Origin: Ischnura elegans
Lineage: Eukaryota; Arthropoda; Insecta; Odonata; Coenagrionidae
DNA length: 64,000 nucleotides
Assembly: GCF_921293095.1 (NCBI RefSeq)
Contig: NC_060258.1
Coordinates: 7,578,607 to 7,642,606, forward strand
Direction: 5' to 3'
Shown here: piece by piece, positions 1 to 13,655 of the stretch
How the letters are laid out: the number at the start of each line of letters is the position of its first letter
How positions within the stretch are numbered: position 1 is the stretch's first letter
Program-made: the position numbers and the translations under genes
The notes under the pieces: generated by a model
The model's input: only the letters and a program-made list of their open reading frames with translations
Database searches by the model: none
What the model was told of the DNA's origin: nothing

Positions 1-653
1 TAATGGATTTAAAAAATATTTCTTTGACTATTGAAGTTTTTTCGATTATGAAAAGTGTTTGAATAAGTTGAATTCCAATACTTACTATCCTGTTTTTCAA
101 AACTTTTCCCACCTGGTGTTGGACCCCCTACCCAAACGAAATTCCTGACTACGCCACTGTACACAATAGTTTCTGTAATTGTGTGAAAAAAGCTCATTTA
201 GAAGTTCTTCCATTCACGTTTTAGTAGGTAACCTATTTGTGTGGCTGACAATGAGACATCGCTAGAGTGATGTTCAGTATTAGAATGCCGATCTTATTTT
301 CTGAAACGAAATAGGTGTTGTAGAAAAAAGTCACAGCTTTCTTCCACATAGGCCCGGGTGCGATTCTCATCTTAAGATTTTGTAGCATAAGTTTCGTTGA
401 GAAACTACACCTGTCAAGTACCTCGATAGCCGAGGTTGTTAAATCTCTAGTTCGTGATCCTGTAATATGTTCCTGAGTTCCTGGCCAAGTTCCTGGGTTC
501 AAGACCACGTGAAGGCTAATTTTTTTTATGCCCTATAAAAATATGCCCTATAGAAATCACTGTTGCAACTCATCCCCATTCGTTTAGTTTAGTTTATTAG
601 CGATTTTTTAAATTTTTATGTTAATTTATGGATTTTTAGTTTTTATTTTATCC
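1..653. other. non-coding, nothing recognised
   Basis: AT-rich sequence with only short chance reading frames. No domain, RNA gene or repeat boundary could be supported here. Confidence 0.5.
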
Positions 654-955
654 TACCCTTCCTGTACCCTTCATTGAGGCTGGCCAAACCCTTCCCGTAC
701 CCTCCAGGAAGGAGAGGGCGTACCTACCAATGTTCTAAAATACCCTTCGTGTACCCTTGCTGAAGGGTACAGGAAGGGTACACTTATCCTTCCTGTACCC
801 TTCATCGAGGCTGGCCAAACCCTTCCCGTACCCTCCAGGAAGAAGAGGGCGTACCCACCAATGTTTTAAAATACCCTTCGTGTACCCTTGCTGTAGGGTA
901 CAGGAAGGGTATACCTATCCTTCCTGTAACCTCAATGGAGGGTAAACCTCTCCTT
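654..955. repeat. 131-bp tandem repeat, about 2.3 copies
   Basis: Two successive units of 131 bp (about 654-784 and 785-915) differ by only a few bases, and a third partial unit follows. The units are rich in CCTTCCTGTACCC and its complement. The unit junction at 761-804 forms a perfect 17-bp inverted repeat around a 10-nt loop. The short frame reading through the repeat is a by-product of its composition and is not a gene. Confidence 0.85.
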
Positions 956-1255
956 AATAGAGGAGTTTATTTTTATCAGGGTTGTGACGCCATGGTGAGT
1001 CAATATACTTTTTAATAACAAATATAACCGAAATTTGGTTCCCTCAGCCTCTGCTAAAGTATATAGCTTTTTATTTACAGTGATTTCATTGAAAATTTCA
1101 GGGGAAAAGCTTTGGAGAAGCAGTTTTTAGGATTCTCGTTTGGGTGAATTGTTTCCTCGTAAGCATGCCATTAGGAGTTCGGTGTGGAAGCTGTTGTCAC
1201 CAAGTGCTTAACGGAAGGAAATTCGTTCTAAGTTTAACATTGTTTCTATTTTAAG

Positions 1256-1755
1256 NNNNNNNNNNNNNNNNNNNNNNNNNNNNNNNNNNNNNNNNNNNNN
1301 NNNNNNNNNNNNNNNNNNNNNNNNNNNNNNNNNNNNNNNNNNNNNNNNNNNNNNNNNNNNNNNNNNNNNNNNNNNNNNNNNNNNNNNNNNNNNNNNNNNN
1401 NNNNNNNNNNNNNNNNNNNNNNNNNNNNNNNNNNNNNNNNNNNNNNNNNNNNNNNNNNNNNNNNNNNNNNNNNNNNNNNNNNNNNNNNNNNNNNNNNNNN
1501 NNNNNNNNNNNNNNNNNNNNNNNNNNNNNNNNNNNNNNNNNNNNNNNNNNNNNNNNNNNNNNNNNNNNNNNNNNNNNNNNNNNNNNNNNNNNNNNNNNNN
1601 NNNNNNNNNNNNNNNNNNNNNNNNNNNNNNNNNNNNNNNNNNNNNNNNNNNNNNNNNNNNNNNNNNNNNNNNNNNNNNNNNNNNNNNNNNNNNNNNNNNN
1701 NNNNNNNNNNNNNNNNNNNNNNNNNNNNNNNNNNNNNNNNNNNNNNNNNNNNNNN
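1256..1755. other. assembly gap (run of N)
   Basis: About 500 consecutive N, a round-number scaffold gap. Reading frames that cross it are artefacts. Confidence 0.99.
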
Positions 1756-4700
1756 GCGATGCAATCTTGGTAGGAGCTCACTTAGACTGTGCAAATATTT
1801 AAATTCCATTTTATCAATTTACTCGCATTTTATGGCATTGCAATGAGAATGAAAGTGCACGGGATGAGTTGTCCCAACAAAATTAATTTAACGACTTATT
1901 GTACATACTTTCTTCAACCTTAGTAGTTCATTTAACATATATACAGTGCTTTATTTTCATTTTAACGTGTCTGATCACAGATATTCATGTATATCATTGC
2001 GGGTTTTGCATTTACAGGTCATGGATACACAGGCAAACCGATTGCATACATTTAGCTCTCGATTTAAATTCACTATTGATAGTGGATTTAATTTATGACA
2101 CGGGTTATCAAGGATATGGAGAAAATTAGGACAATCTTATTTAATTTTTAGTTTATTTCTATACAGGAGACTTAGTAGTTACCATTTGTTTTCCCTTATT
2201 TTTTGGTTCCCATGGACCTTTACACTAATATATTTATTCCGCGACTTATTCATATAATTTCGTTAACAAAGAGTATATGAATGAATGAATATTTTATTAC
2301 TTGCCTTGGGGCATTAACACTCAGGGAAAAAACTACCCAAAACATTCAGCAACCTCAACAGAATAATCAACAATTTGAAACAGAAAAATAAAAAATTAAA
2401 TAGAAGTTCATACCGATTTTACGGTTAATCAACCTAACACTGAGGTATAAAGAAACTCCTATAACGAATGCATCCACGAATTATTTTTGTTGGTTAACGA
2501 TGAAACAACAGGAATAAAATACTTTTATTAATTATGGAAACTCAGCTACTACAAGCAATTACGACAACAGGCACACAATAAAAAAATAAGTTACACGAAT
2601 ATTACACATTATTATCGGAGTTGAGTATCAATTGAGCACTTATTTTCCATGCAGCGAATAAGTACCTCTGATGACTTCACCACGCTAGGACTCGTCCAAA
2701 ACATGAAAAATTATATTAGGTAAGACCTTCTCTTATATCTGTAAAGTCTACTTTTAAATGCAGAAACAGGATATTCCGTTGATGAGTATACGATATAAGG
2801 CAAGAAAATAAAACCACGGCTTAGGCTGTTATGACCAGATAACAGACATGCCAGCAATGTTGTCCGTTGGCTGTAGCTGGGCTGAACATTTACGGTAAAA
2901 AATAATATTTTAAATCTGTGCTGAGATAAGACTTAAGCATATACACGAATATTTCTTCTTCCGAATCCATTTCCTTCAGTGACTGGACACGTCACTTACA
3001 GGAAAAAATTAAATTGTAACCTAATAATCAGATATGTCTAAGAAGTTCTAGAAATTCGTACAAAAAATAATCTTGCCATGTAATCTGTGATAGCTGAAAT
3101 TAATTAATGGGAAGTCCCACTCTTATATCTGTAAAAAAATGTTTTTACTCAATAATTCAAAACTGGATATTTCATGAATGAGTGTACGTGACTTAAGACA
3201 CGATGGGGAAGACAAAATCAACATTTTTTTCATTTATCTCCAGATGGCTCAATTTGCCATCAAAGTTATCTTTTCACGTGTGGAGGGACACAGGAGTAAG
3301 TGGTCATGTATGCAGAATTCCATCTAGAGGAGGCGATGGCGGATTTACATGAAAGATAAGGATATGAGAGGTGTACAGGAGGAGGATACGAAGACGATAA
3401 GACATAAAGTAGAAGGAGATAATAAAAAGCTACGGGGCATTCATGGAAGATTGAATCTTGTGAAAGGAGGTGTGCACCATTCCAACGTAACGTTTTGCAC
3501 AACGAAGATTTTTAATGTTTGGAGAAGACGAGGGAGATATTAAGTAATTTGCAATAGAGTGGGGGAGGAAGATAAAGTAGTGAGGAGGATAACCCGGCGT
3601 TTACACTTTGAGTGCACTATATCGGCCATGGAAGTTAGAGAAATTCGAAAGGGATTTTATATCGAATTTCACCTGAGATGCAAGCTATGCAATTTGGACA
3701 CTAGAATACGAACTGAAGACCCCAAGAAAAAGAATTTGAAGGTCAAAAAGACAATGGCAAGTGATATCATGGAAATAGTACTGTAAATTTATAAAGTAAT
3801 GTTACATTATTGGTTATAGTTAGTAGTTGGAATCTTACGCGATTTCTTGCAAAAGTAACTCCAACTATGTTTCTTATAAAATTTGTGACATAATATTCCG
3901 CACCACAAATTTCATCGTCCAAACTTCCACTTCAGGTCACTGCCATGATATGCAGCGGACAAGACTATTCGCCGTTTGCGGAAATTAATGCAATCTTGGC
4001 ACTTTGAGTGCCGGCCGCTAATGTTAAAGCCCCACTGAAAAATCCAGCCATTTTTAATAAATTCGCAATTTTTTTAAAACAATAGAATATATTTAAATCG
4101 ATGTGTATTTCAATAAAAATGGACTTTGATCTTCTTTGTGAATGAGTTAAATAGCATTCATGGCGAACTTTTAAATATATTATTTAATTTTGAAAATCTA
4201 CTGTTTTTGGAAAATAAAAAAGATGCAACAAATGATGTATCGCCATAAAATGCATAATATTTTTTGATATGCTAAATTTGATCTAATTAAACCATGGAAA
4301 TCATACAAAAGCATTGTTCCAAGCAAATCATTCAAAATCTTGGATGACAAAAAGGGTCACTGCACCCTCAACGAACGGTTCTTTCCTCCAAAGAATTTTC
4401 ACACAAAGTAGGCTGAGATGAGGGTGCCGGTAGCTACAGACTTTTCGTCCTCAAGACATCAAAAGAACTCTTTTTCCATTGAGCAGTTGCTTTTTGAAAT
4501 AACTGAACCACTGAGCAGTAAACTGGAAAAGTACCATCAGCGAAATATTACGGCTTCACGTAAACGAGGTCAATAAAATAGATGGACGATAAATAATATT
4601 ACGTCCATGGCAATCCTCACAAAGATAAGCAGGTCGTAATATTACGGCAATGGCACGCAAATTGCTCTCTCAGGTGAGTCGAACCATAGGTATCCTACGT

Positions 4701-7080
4701 TAAGAGCCGTACTATGGAAGACGTGATCAATGGGAAGAAAATAAAATAAATTAACTGCAAAATGGACAATATATCATTATTTCCTCGTACTATTAAGCAG
4801 TACTGGATACAGAAAAAATTCAAGGAGGGCCCAAAAGATATTTTCGCCTACCTATAATTCTATTTTAATGAAAAATAATCAAGTTAGTAGCAAAGTTTTG
4901 GATAGTTTTAGTCAAACTGGTTTCACGCATTTGCAAGACAATGCTGTCTTATGATATAAAAAAGTTACAATTGTTGTTCTATAATGTTCGCTAATGCGGG
5001 GAGCCCCGCAAGAATGGACACACCCCCGCCTTATGCCCTCAATATGTATACGCCAGTGCTATTAAGGATAACAGACATGTCACTCGCGAGGACAATTCAT
5101 TGCATCTTGTGTTTTTTCTAAACTTAAATGGATTTTCTATAAGAATTACAGATCATTTGCAAGTTTTGTCTATGCAAGAATATGCACGTATATTTAGTAT
5201 TATGCGTAATGATTCTTCGACCATGCGCTGCTCTTGTATGCTGCATGCTGGTGATCAGTTGCGCAGAAAGAGGGGTTTTGGGGGTTAAAACGAGCTCCCC
5301 CCCAGAGCTCAGAGAAATTTTTAAGTTTATCCGTTTTTCTATAATGGATAAATATTGCTAAAACAATAGTGTAAGGATTAATAAAACATTCCTCAGGAAG
5401 ACGTAAAACTCTCTTTTTGTACAATTTATCTTATAAATTCCGAAATTCATTAATATCGCACTTACAGCTTATCCTGGTGGGTATTCCATACCCCCACACA
5501 TCCGATATTATAGTTGCCCTATGCCTTAATCCCTAGCTGCGCCCCTGCTGGTGATAGATCACCCCTTGCCAAACACCCTAGAGGTTATTATGTGGATGTA
5601 GAATACTATGCTTAAGGAAGAACTTTAAAGGCATAAACGCCATTATTTCGAGTTCATATTGAACTCACCCGGACGACTTATTTTACATGTTGAATTTATT
5701 TTAATACTTTTTGTTTTTTTTTCTTTTATTTTTTGAGCCATTTTTTCGTCATATTTTGTCTGTGCAAAAATTTTCAAAAATGACCCCGCGAGGTTCACAC
5801 TTATCAATCAGGGATAGACATACTGACCGATTGTTAATTTAAGATTTGATATTAGCGTATTTGTCTTTTAATCTTTCGTTTCACGAATCGATACATGCTT
5901 AACGTGAGCAAACTCAAACTGTGCGAATTTTTATGCCTTTTTATCAATAATTATATTTACTTCAAAGTCATATGTTGCGCATGCTGATTTATCGTGGACC
6001 AAAAGTATTAATTTTCGAAAATTTCAAGTGAGAATGAATTTTATATTTTAGTCGCGTCCCACAAAAAACACAAAATACTTTTAAATTGATCGCACAACGT
6101 CTTAGCCATCCGATTCGCATATTTAAATTTTTATTTAATGTTATCGACCGTCAGCTACTCCAAGGGGCGACTCAGCTTGGATTTTGGCGTTCCCAAGGCA
6201 GACACTGTGGACAACGGTTTCAAGAAGAAGCTTTAATAACATATTTTATCACCAATGATTCCATCTTCTATTTGATTGCATTGAAAGTTTCCTGCAGCAA
6301 CACTTCCCTCTCCTAAAGCACACAATCATTACAGTTAAAATAAGATAAAAATAAATCTGACAGGTTTAAATATTGTACCAACACGGCAATTTCTTAACTG
6401 GAACTTACCTGTAGGAATGTTCCCCAGAGAGCAAATCATCTGCCTTTACCGGAATCCGAACCTGAACTTGTCTCAAATAATGTATCGCGAACATTTTCGA
6501 GCAAGGTTGGTATGAATAATTTATTCCATGCGCTGTTCATCCTCGTTTTTCTTTTAAAATGACCACTGTGAGTCGACGATAAATTACTCAATAATGACTT
6601 CAACGTCTTATAGCAATAAAGGGATTAATTCTAACGAAGAGGCTGGTATTAAAATTGAGACGCTTATAGGATGTTTCTTTGACACAAACATGAAACTATT
6701 CGAAGATTTGATAAAGTTTCTGGGCGATAAGAAGCAATTCAAGTCATTCAGGAAGTTCTCTGTCTGCAGCTATCAAATTCTCATCGCTCTGCAAATATTT
6801 CGACTCTCAGGGTTAACCTCTGAGTCAGGAGAAGAAATAGAGAACAATTGAAGACGTAAAAGCGGATAGCTCCCCTATTGCGATATCTTATCTCTCCTAA
6901 AATCACCATCAATAGATATGTATACATTATAGCTATGCGGTGTACATATTAAGTTAACTTGGACCAAAAGTATTTATTTTTGAAATTTTAAATTGATCGC
7001 ACAATATTTTAGCCATACGTTTCGCATATTTAAATTTTGGCGTTACGTTTTCGACCATCACCTACTCAAAGTATCAATAT
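1756..7080. other. gene-free region with unassigned sequence
   Basis: I see no supported gene. Short frames at 3349-3786 and 6594-6851 lack recognisable domains, splice context or composition bias. A degenerate direct repeat links about 5990-6140 with about 6955-7070: both contain a TTAAATTGATCGCACAA-like stretch followed by GCATATTTAAATTTT. This suggests remnants of the same old mobile element. Confidence 0.45.
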
Positions 7081-7084
7081 AATT

Positions 7085-8530
7085 GGATATTCGCGTTCCT
7101 TAAAGCTGCCCTTCCTCACCCACCATGTACAACACTTAGTCGTTTCTCGTAACATTTTACCTTGAATAACTCTTTTTTCAACATCTTCTCCCCACTTAGT
7201 ATTCGGTACATCCATACCTTCTGTCTCCTCCGTATCTCATCAAGAAGCTGCCTCTCCTCACCCACCATGTACAGCACTTCGTCGTTCCTCGTAACATTTT
7301 ACCCTAAATTACACTGTTTTCAACATCCCCTCCAAGCTAAGTACTCACTCTATCCACACCTCCTGTCTCCTTCGTATCTCATCTTAATGTTCCTATCCTC
7401 ACCTACCATGTGCAGCACTTTGTCCTTCCTCAATACAATCTACCCTTCTATAACAATGTTTTCAACATCCCCTCCCCGCTAAGTTTTGGCTCCATCCATA
7501 CCTTCTGTCTCCTCCGTATCTCATCTAGTATATGCCCCTCTTCACCCACCATGTCCAGCACTTCGTCGTTCCTCGCAACATTTTACCCTCTATGACACTG
7601 TTTTCAACATCCTCTACCAGCTTACTACTCACTCCATCCATACCTTCTGTCTCCTTCGTATCTCATTTTAAATCTGCTTATCCTCACCCACCATGTGCAG
7701 CACTTCGTCCTTCCTCGTAACATTTTACCCTCTATAAAGTGTTTTCAACATTCCTCCTTGATAAGCTCTCGCTCCATCCATACCTTCTGTCTCCTTCCTT
7801 TCTCATTTTAATGTTCCTATCCTCACCCACCAAGTCCAGCACTTCGTCGTTCTTCAATGCAATATACCATCTATAACACTGTTGTCAACATCCCTTCCCC
7901 GCTAAGTACTCGCTTCATGCAAATCATTTGTATCCTCAGTATCTCATCTAGAAGCTGCCTATCTTCACCCACCATGTCGAGCACTTCGTCCTTTCTCGTA
8001 ACATTTTACCCTTCATGACACTGTTTTAAAATTCCCTTCCTCGCTAAGTACTACCTCCATCCATATCTTCTGTCTCCTTTACATCTCATCTTAAAGCTGC
8101 CTCTCCTCACCCACCATGTCCAGCACTTCGTCGTTTGTAGTAAAATTTACCCTCTGTGACACTGTTTTCAACATCTCTTCAACGCTAAGTACTCATTCCA
8201 TCTATACCTTCTGTCTTTTTCGTATCTATTCTTAAAGCTGCCTATCCTCACCCACCATGTACAGCACTTTGTCGTTCCTCGTAACATTTCACCCTCTATC
8301 ACACTTTTTTCATCATCTCCTCTCCGCTAAGTCCTCGCTTCATCCATACCTTGTCTCCTCCGTATCTCATCTTAAAGATGCCTATCCTCACCTACCATAT
8401 CCAGCACTTCGCCGTACCTCGTAACATTTTACCCCCTATACCACGGTTCCCAACATTCCATTCCAAATCCGTACTCACTCCATCCATACCTTCTATCTCA
8501 TTCGTATCTCATCTTTAAGCTGCCTTTCCT
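7085..8530. repeat. 141-bp minisatellite, about 10 copies
   Basis: The segment CACCATGT followed by CAGCACTTCGTC recurs near 7121, 7263, 7404, 7547, 7688, 7828, 7970, 8113, 8254 and 8391, giving a period of about 141 bp. Units are diverged by substitutions and small indels, so this is an old array. The overlapping 60-106 aa frames rich in Ser, Pro and Leu are translations of the repeat and are not real genes. Confidence 0.9.
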
Positions 8531-11129
8531 TACCCGCTTTATTAGTTATTTGGCACCTTCGTTGAAAATATTCTAAAATCACGAAATCTGAATCATGAAA
8601 GTCGATGCATCCCCAAAAAAGCTGTTTCATACGCCATTACTGGACGTAGAAACGATTAAACCGTAGATTATGGAATGGGAAATCTAATAGACAAATAAAA
8701 ACGTTGCCCACAATGTTGCAATGTAACGCTGCCATTTAAACGTTTTAAAACGTTGCGTCACCGTTAACATTACAATGCAACATTTGTAACGTTGCTACAA
8801 CTTTGAACCAACCTTCTCTGCTGATGTGGTTGAAGGACGTCCGAGTTGGTGTGAGTCATACAATTTTCTCTGAAAATTTGTGGTCTGAAGTTGCGTAACT
8901 TGTAGTGGAGAAAGCTTCCCCCGTTTCTTTAGGGCAATCCTGAGACAGGGTATCCAGGAGACATTTGGTGGCCCGGAACTATTTTCTCTTTCCCCTCTCC
9001 ACCTAAAGAATACTTACAATGAGAGCTTTTTTCTCGGGCCCACCTGTAATTGGAGGCCCGGGGCAAACTTCCCCGTTGCCGCCTGGGCGACTCATAATTC
9101 CCTCACAGATCCCCAACAACGTTATCAGTGTTCATAGTCATAAGGGGAAGGCATGGGCGGACCACACTTCTTCTATATTCAGGCCTCATACCATTTTACA
9201 TCCTCTTTTTCTCTCCTCCACTAATATCATTTTTACATCGAACTTATATATATATATATATCGAATATCACTTTTAGATACTTCGAACGATATCACTTTT
9301 ATGGCGGGAAAAGATATCTAACATACGTCGGCAAACTCACCTGATGTAAAAGTGATGTTGGTGATATCAAAACGACATCAGAGTGATATAAAACTGACTC
9401 TTGATGCTGCTTGCCTGCACGCTAAGCATTCCAACTTGTTTCGCCTTCTCTTTGCTATATTACTCGTCCAAAAAATATGTAAACCAATTTGCGCCTACGG
9501 TGATGGTCTGCACATTTATCGTGTTAATCACACGATAGTTATAATTTTTCACACCTTAAATACTCTAGTGGAACATTCACATGACTCAGTAAAAAACATG
9601 TTATGTGGTATTATTTAATTACAGCCAAATAATTAACCCTTTCCCTAGTGATGACGGCGGAGTTAAAAATATGCGTGCGGCAGGACGTTTTTTGACCACG
9701 ACGGACGCAAATGTTTTTCAGAGAATTTCTTACGTAGGCAAAGGAATACCGAAAATAAACGTTTTAATTGCTCTTCCTCTTTTATGAAACCCATGGATGA
9801 GCGGATTCTTAAAGTCTTCGCGAAGTTTCGGGACAAATGGAAGCGGGATTTAGGCCGACTTACCCTCTAAATCAGGGAGCAGGTACCCGAACCCCTCGTC
9901 GTATGTTACAACTCTCTGTGATAAGGGACCGCGGTTATTCAATTGTTCATTCAGTTTTCGAAATATATATTTGTTCCTTTCTCAAAAAAGTAAAGCTAAA
10001 AATTGCATTCTTTGTCTTTTAAGCAGCATTTACAATTTCTAAACGAAATTCTACAATAAATATTTACTTATATCTCCATTTCAGTAAGGAAAAAAATCAA
10101 CAAGGAAATTGTTGCTGCATTAAACGCGTTCATACTGACGGTTTAGCTTTACTCAAATTGTAAGTATTCTCGGAATAAAACAGGGAATTGAATTCGAAGT
10201 CTGCAAATTACGTGAAACCATCCATTATCCATATAGCTCATTCATTTAAACAAAGCATGATTGACCGTGAGCCTATGCCACCGGTAGGGATATAAACTCC
10301 AAAAAGAGGGAGCCCCACTGCCCTCGGAGATAATGCGGAGTCCCCGCTAGGAAGGGTCCAAAAAGGTTGGTGCTGAGAGTGCGGCATTATCCGTGAGACC
10401 CTTATTATAGGACACCCTGCAAAAATGCTCCGAACATGGGCTCAGTCATGCTAAGGCGATAACTCCACCGTTTCAAATGGGTTAAAGTATTATTTATCTC
10501 ACTGAATTAATATGAAAGAAAGACATCAAAGTTTAGAGCCCTAACTAACCACGTCTTATATGGAACGACCACCAATACGAACACCAAAAACATAATACTC
10601 TGCCCATGTGGTCCACTTTTACCAACGCAATTCCCTTAGGTATAATGAGTTGGTCTGAATAATTTGACATTTGTGGCTTCCAGCGGATTATGGAAAAAAA
10701 TATTACCATTAGAGACAGTGGGAATTGCCGATGATATCGAGTAAATATCCATTTTGGAAACAAACCATTCCATTAAAATGAATAATATCTCACGACCTCC
10801 AGTCAATTTCTTCCTAAATATGAGAGGTATAATTATGCAACCATACATCTGGAGGCACACACAGTATTTTCGCAAAGTATGACGCAACTAGTAAAAGTCC
10901 TAGCCGTTATCTGAGTATATTGAATCATTGTACATGCCTGCACTATTATTTGAGCACAATGATTGTACATACCCGATTTGTGCTACAAATTATATTTGGC
11001 AGTTCTAAATCTGCACTAAATCCTCACGTACCTTTGACAGCCGCAACAAATACAATTAGCTGGAGTACTAACTCCAACAGTCTCCACGGCAATAAAATTA
11101 CTATGCGCCTTCTTATTTGTTGAAATTTA
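8531..11129. other. gene-free region with unassigned sequence
   Basis: No supported gene. There is a short TA dinucleotide run near 9246-9261. The stretch around 8960-9090 (GGCCCGG and GGGCAAAC runs) looks like worn retroposon sequence, but I cannot assign a family. Several short frames have no domain signal. Confidence 0.4.
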
Positions 11130-11560
11130 ACTCTTACCTGTCATGATTATTTCGGAAGTTGACTGCAGAGAGCTGATTCCACTGGAGTTCTGCGACTTTC
11201 AATGCTCCTTCTCTTCGATGCCCAGAAGTCTTCCATTTCCGCGTCGTCTGGATACATGCATTCCTCTTAAGCTACAAAGTTAACGCTCAGATCTGATGCC
11301 AGTCCTGGGACACTTACCAGCCCACCGGATGTGGCGTTCATGTATTCCTTTCGATGAGCTGATTCAATCTCTAGAGCCTCTTCGAATCCTAATTCTTCAC
11401 TCTAATAATACAGCGCCTTGATGTATATCTATCCTTGATCCCTAAAACCAGCTGATTTTTCAGTACTTGATCGAGGAAGGCTCCAACGAAGGAAGAGAAC
11501 CTCTGGCACACTCCCTTATTTCAGCAGGAAACTCCAATACGCCATTATCAGACTACATAT
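11130..11560 (-). pseudogene. possible decayed gypsy-type gag fragment
   Basis: Read on the minus strand, frame-broken pieces resemble the capsid region of Ty3/gypsy-like gag proteins: a segment like FLDQVLKNQLVLGIKD, then GFEEALEIESAH, in the order expected for that family. Several stops and frameshifts separate the pieces, so it cannot encode a protein. The match is from memory of family patterns and the call is tentative. Confidence 0.35.
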
Positions 11561-13214
11561 GTTGAAACGATTACTCTCCGCAATGACAGGCTTTTAATGG
11601 CAAATGTGTTCCCTATATACACGACACAGTTTATAATACGGCTATGCTGCGTGTGTTTAGTTCACACTACTTTCGCAAAATAATTTTTGGAACCATAACA
11701 ATTGTTAATACATAATTATTATATAATAATTATCAGAAAGTTCTCAGTTGAATGAAAGTACAGATGGACAAAATTTCACATGCCGTATGTCTTCAAGTTA
11801 AGGTTCCTGAGTCGGCCGCGTTCGGGCGTCAATGAGCTTTGCGTTGTTTTCACCACTGTTCATAGTGATATTTATGAGACAACCTGTGAAAGACTTTGGA
11901 ATTATATGTGAAACCATAAAGTGAAGTCTTCTGAGTGACACAATGGGAAACTACGGACACTAAAGATGAGATAAGACAATGAATTGAGCGCAACCAATTT
12001 CCTAATGAATCTATCTTAATTAGAACGTTCTCTCTCCAATGTTGACTCGATCGCATATTGTACTTTAGCCGACGAAGTTTTTTTATATTAAGTACTTATT
12101 CATAGATTTGATTACTACGGAGAATCGACACAAAGATGGGTGCCGATATTGGATCGCAGTTTTTGCTACGGTGAACGAAATGCCTTATTTGGATTTAAAA
12201 TTATAGTCAATTTGACATGAGGTGAGTCATAACTTTTTGTATAAGACGGTAATGAGTAAAATACTATTACATGGACCCTTAAATATCCTGTTTTAAAATT
12301 TCCATTTTGTTTGAGAGTATTTAATTGAGTACCTACAATGGCTGTAACTACGGCACTCCGTTGAACATCATATTTACATTTTTAATATGCTAAAATGTAG
12401 TTATAAGTTAATGATGCCAGATGTTCAGAAAATAGGGGTACCGATTAAAAGCGTCACGGCAGTTCCTACAATGTCAAACTTAATCAAATCTATGGCAATT
12501 CAAGCAAGTGCGATATTTTGAAGTCTTAAATTTTGGTTCCACCACCAAACCACTTCTCAACGATTGAAAATGCTCAACGTGGAGATTATGCATTCATAAT
12601 TTTTGGCCAGGTGCTTCTAACGCTTAACGAAAATATCGGTGAAATTCTTCTAGTAGTATATTATATTTCAGATAAAATCATCTCAAGACAAGGTCCATGC
12701 ATTACATAAGTACATATTTAAAATGATAAATTTTCCATTCAATTATCCTTCATACATAGACGGGATGACAACTGGTTGACTACCAAAGTTACCCTAGCAT
12801 TGTTGGAATTCCGTTTGAAAATTAAATTCCCTACATTTCTCTGTTGAACAACTTTGAAGGGCAAACAATTTTCCGTCATATATTAGTAGCCAGCAAATTT
12901 TATTGCCATTAGAATATAACAAATTATTCCATATTTATAGGGGCGCACATATTACACTACAACACATTGATAGAATTTTTAGAGACATACGTATGAAGCA
13001 GTATTGAACCAAGTCTGTAAGTGGTGGCTGAGGTGTAGGTCTACCTTTGTAAAATATACGCAATAGATCAATTTATGTGCAATGATAAAAGTATTTTCAT
13101 GACATTATAAATTCATTTATTTGGCTAACTTAATCTCATACTTCTAATTAGAAATTATTATGCAAAAATGATACATAATAAAAATAATAATAAATACTAA
13201 TAATAATTATATGA
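11561..13214. other. gene-free, nothing recognised
   Basis: AT-rich, with no open frame of note and no recognised repeat. It lies downstream of the zinc-finger gene's last recognisable finger and could hold its 3'UTR, but no poly(A) evidence can be read with confidence. Confidence 0.4.
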
Positions 13215-13655
13215 TAAAATGATAATAACACTTCTCTCCAGTATGTCTACGAAAATGAGCCACTAAGTAGTGCAGTCTCGAGAAAGACTTTTCACGCTTG
13301 TTTCATGAATGAGACCTCTCTCCAATGTCGGCAAGCATGTGGGAATCAAGGATGCTCCCTGAGGGAATGTCTAACTGCACACTTTGCAGATACAGGGCTC
13401 CTCTCCACTGTGTGTACGAATATGTCTCACTGAGTGGTTGTTATTCGAGAAAGATATCACATTTTTCGCATGAGTTAGGTCCCTATGCTGCGTGTGTGTA
13501 CGGATGTGTGTATAGAGTCTGCTTCTATCAGTGAAAGATTTGCAGCAAATGATAAAAGAATACGGTTTCCTTCCTGCATGGGTAGGCATGTGGAAAAGAA
13601 AGTTGTCCCTGCGAGTGAAGGACTTGCTGCGCACATTGCAGATGTGAGGATTCTC
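13215..13655 (-). pseudogene. decayed C2H2 finger continuation beyond the stop codon
   Basis: The minus strand continues with recognisable but degenerate C2H2 units in the same frame as the upstream exon down to about 13371. There is a CKSF unit with HIRTH, then a unit ending HIRTHSGE. Frame-shifted traces continue to about 13215 (HTGEK-like linker). Many units have lost a Cys or His. They follow a TGA at 13658-13656 that replaces the Gly codon of a TGEKP linker, so they are best read as former fingers now outside the protein, unless the stop is read through or is a sequencing error. Confidence 0.7.

Noticed and set aside
1246..1809. Long minus-strand frames of 176-187 codons
   Set aside because: They cross the run of N and are artefacts of unknown bases.
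6594..6851. 85-codon plus-strand frame
   Set aside because: No domain, promoter or splice context; consistent with chance in AT-rich DNA.
7162..7720. Overlapping plus-strand frames of 60-106 codons
   Set aside because: They are translations of the 141-bp minisatellite.
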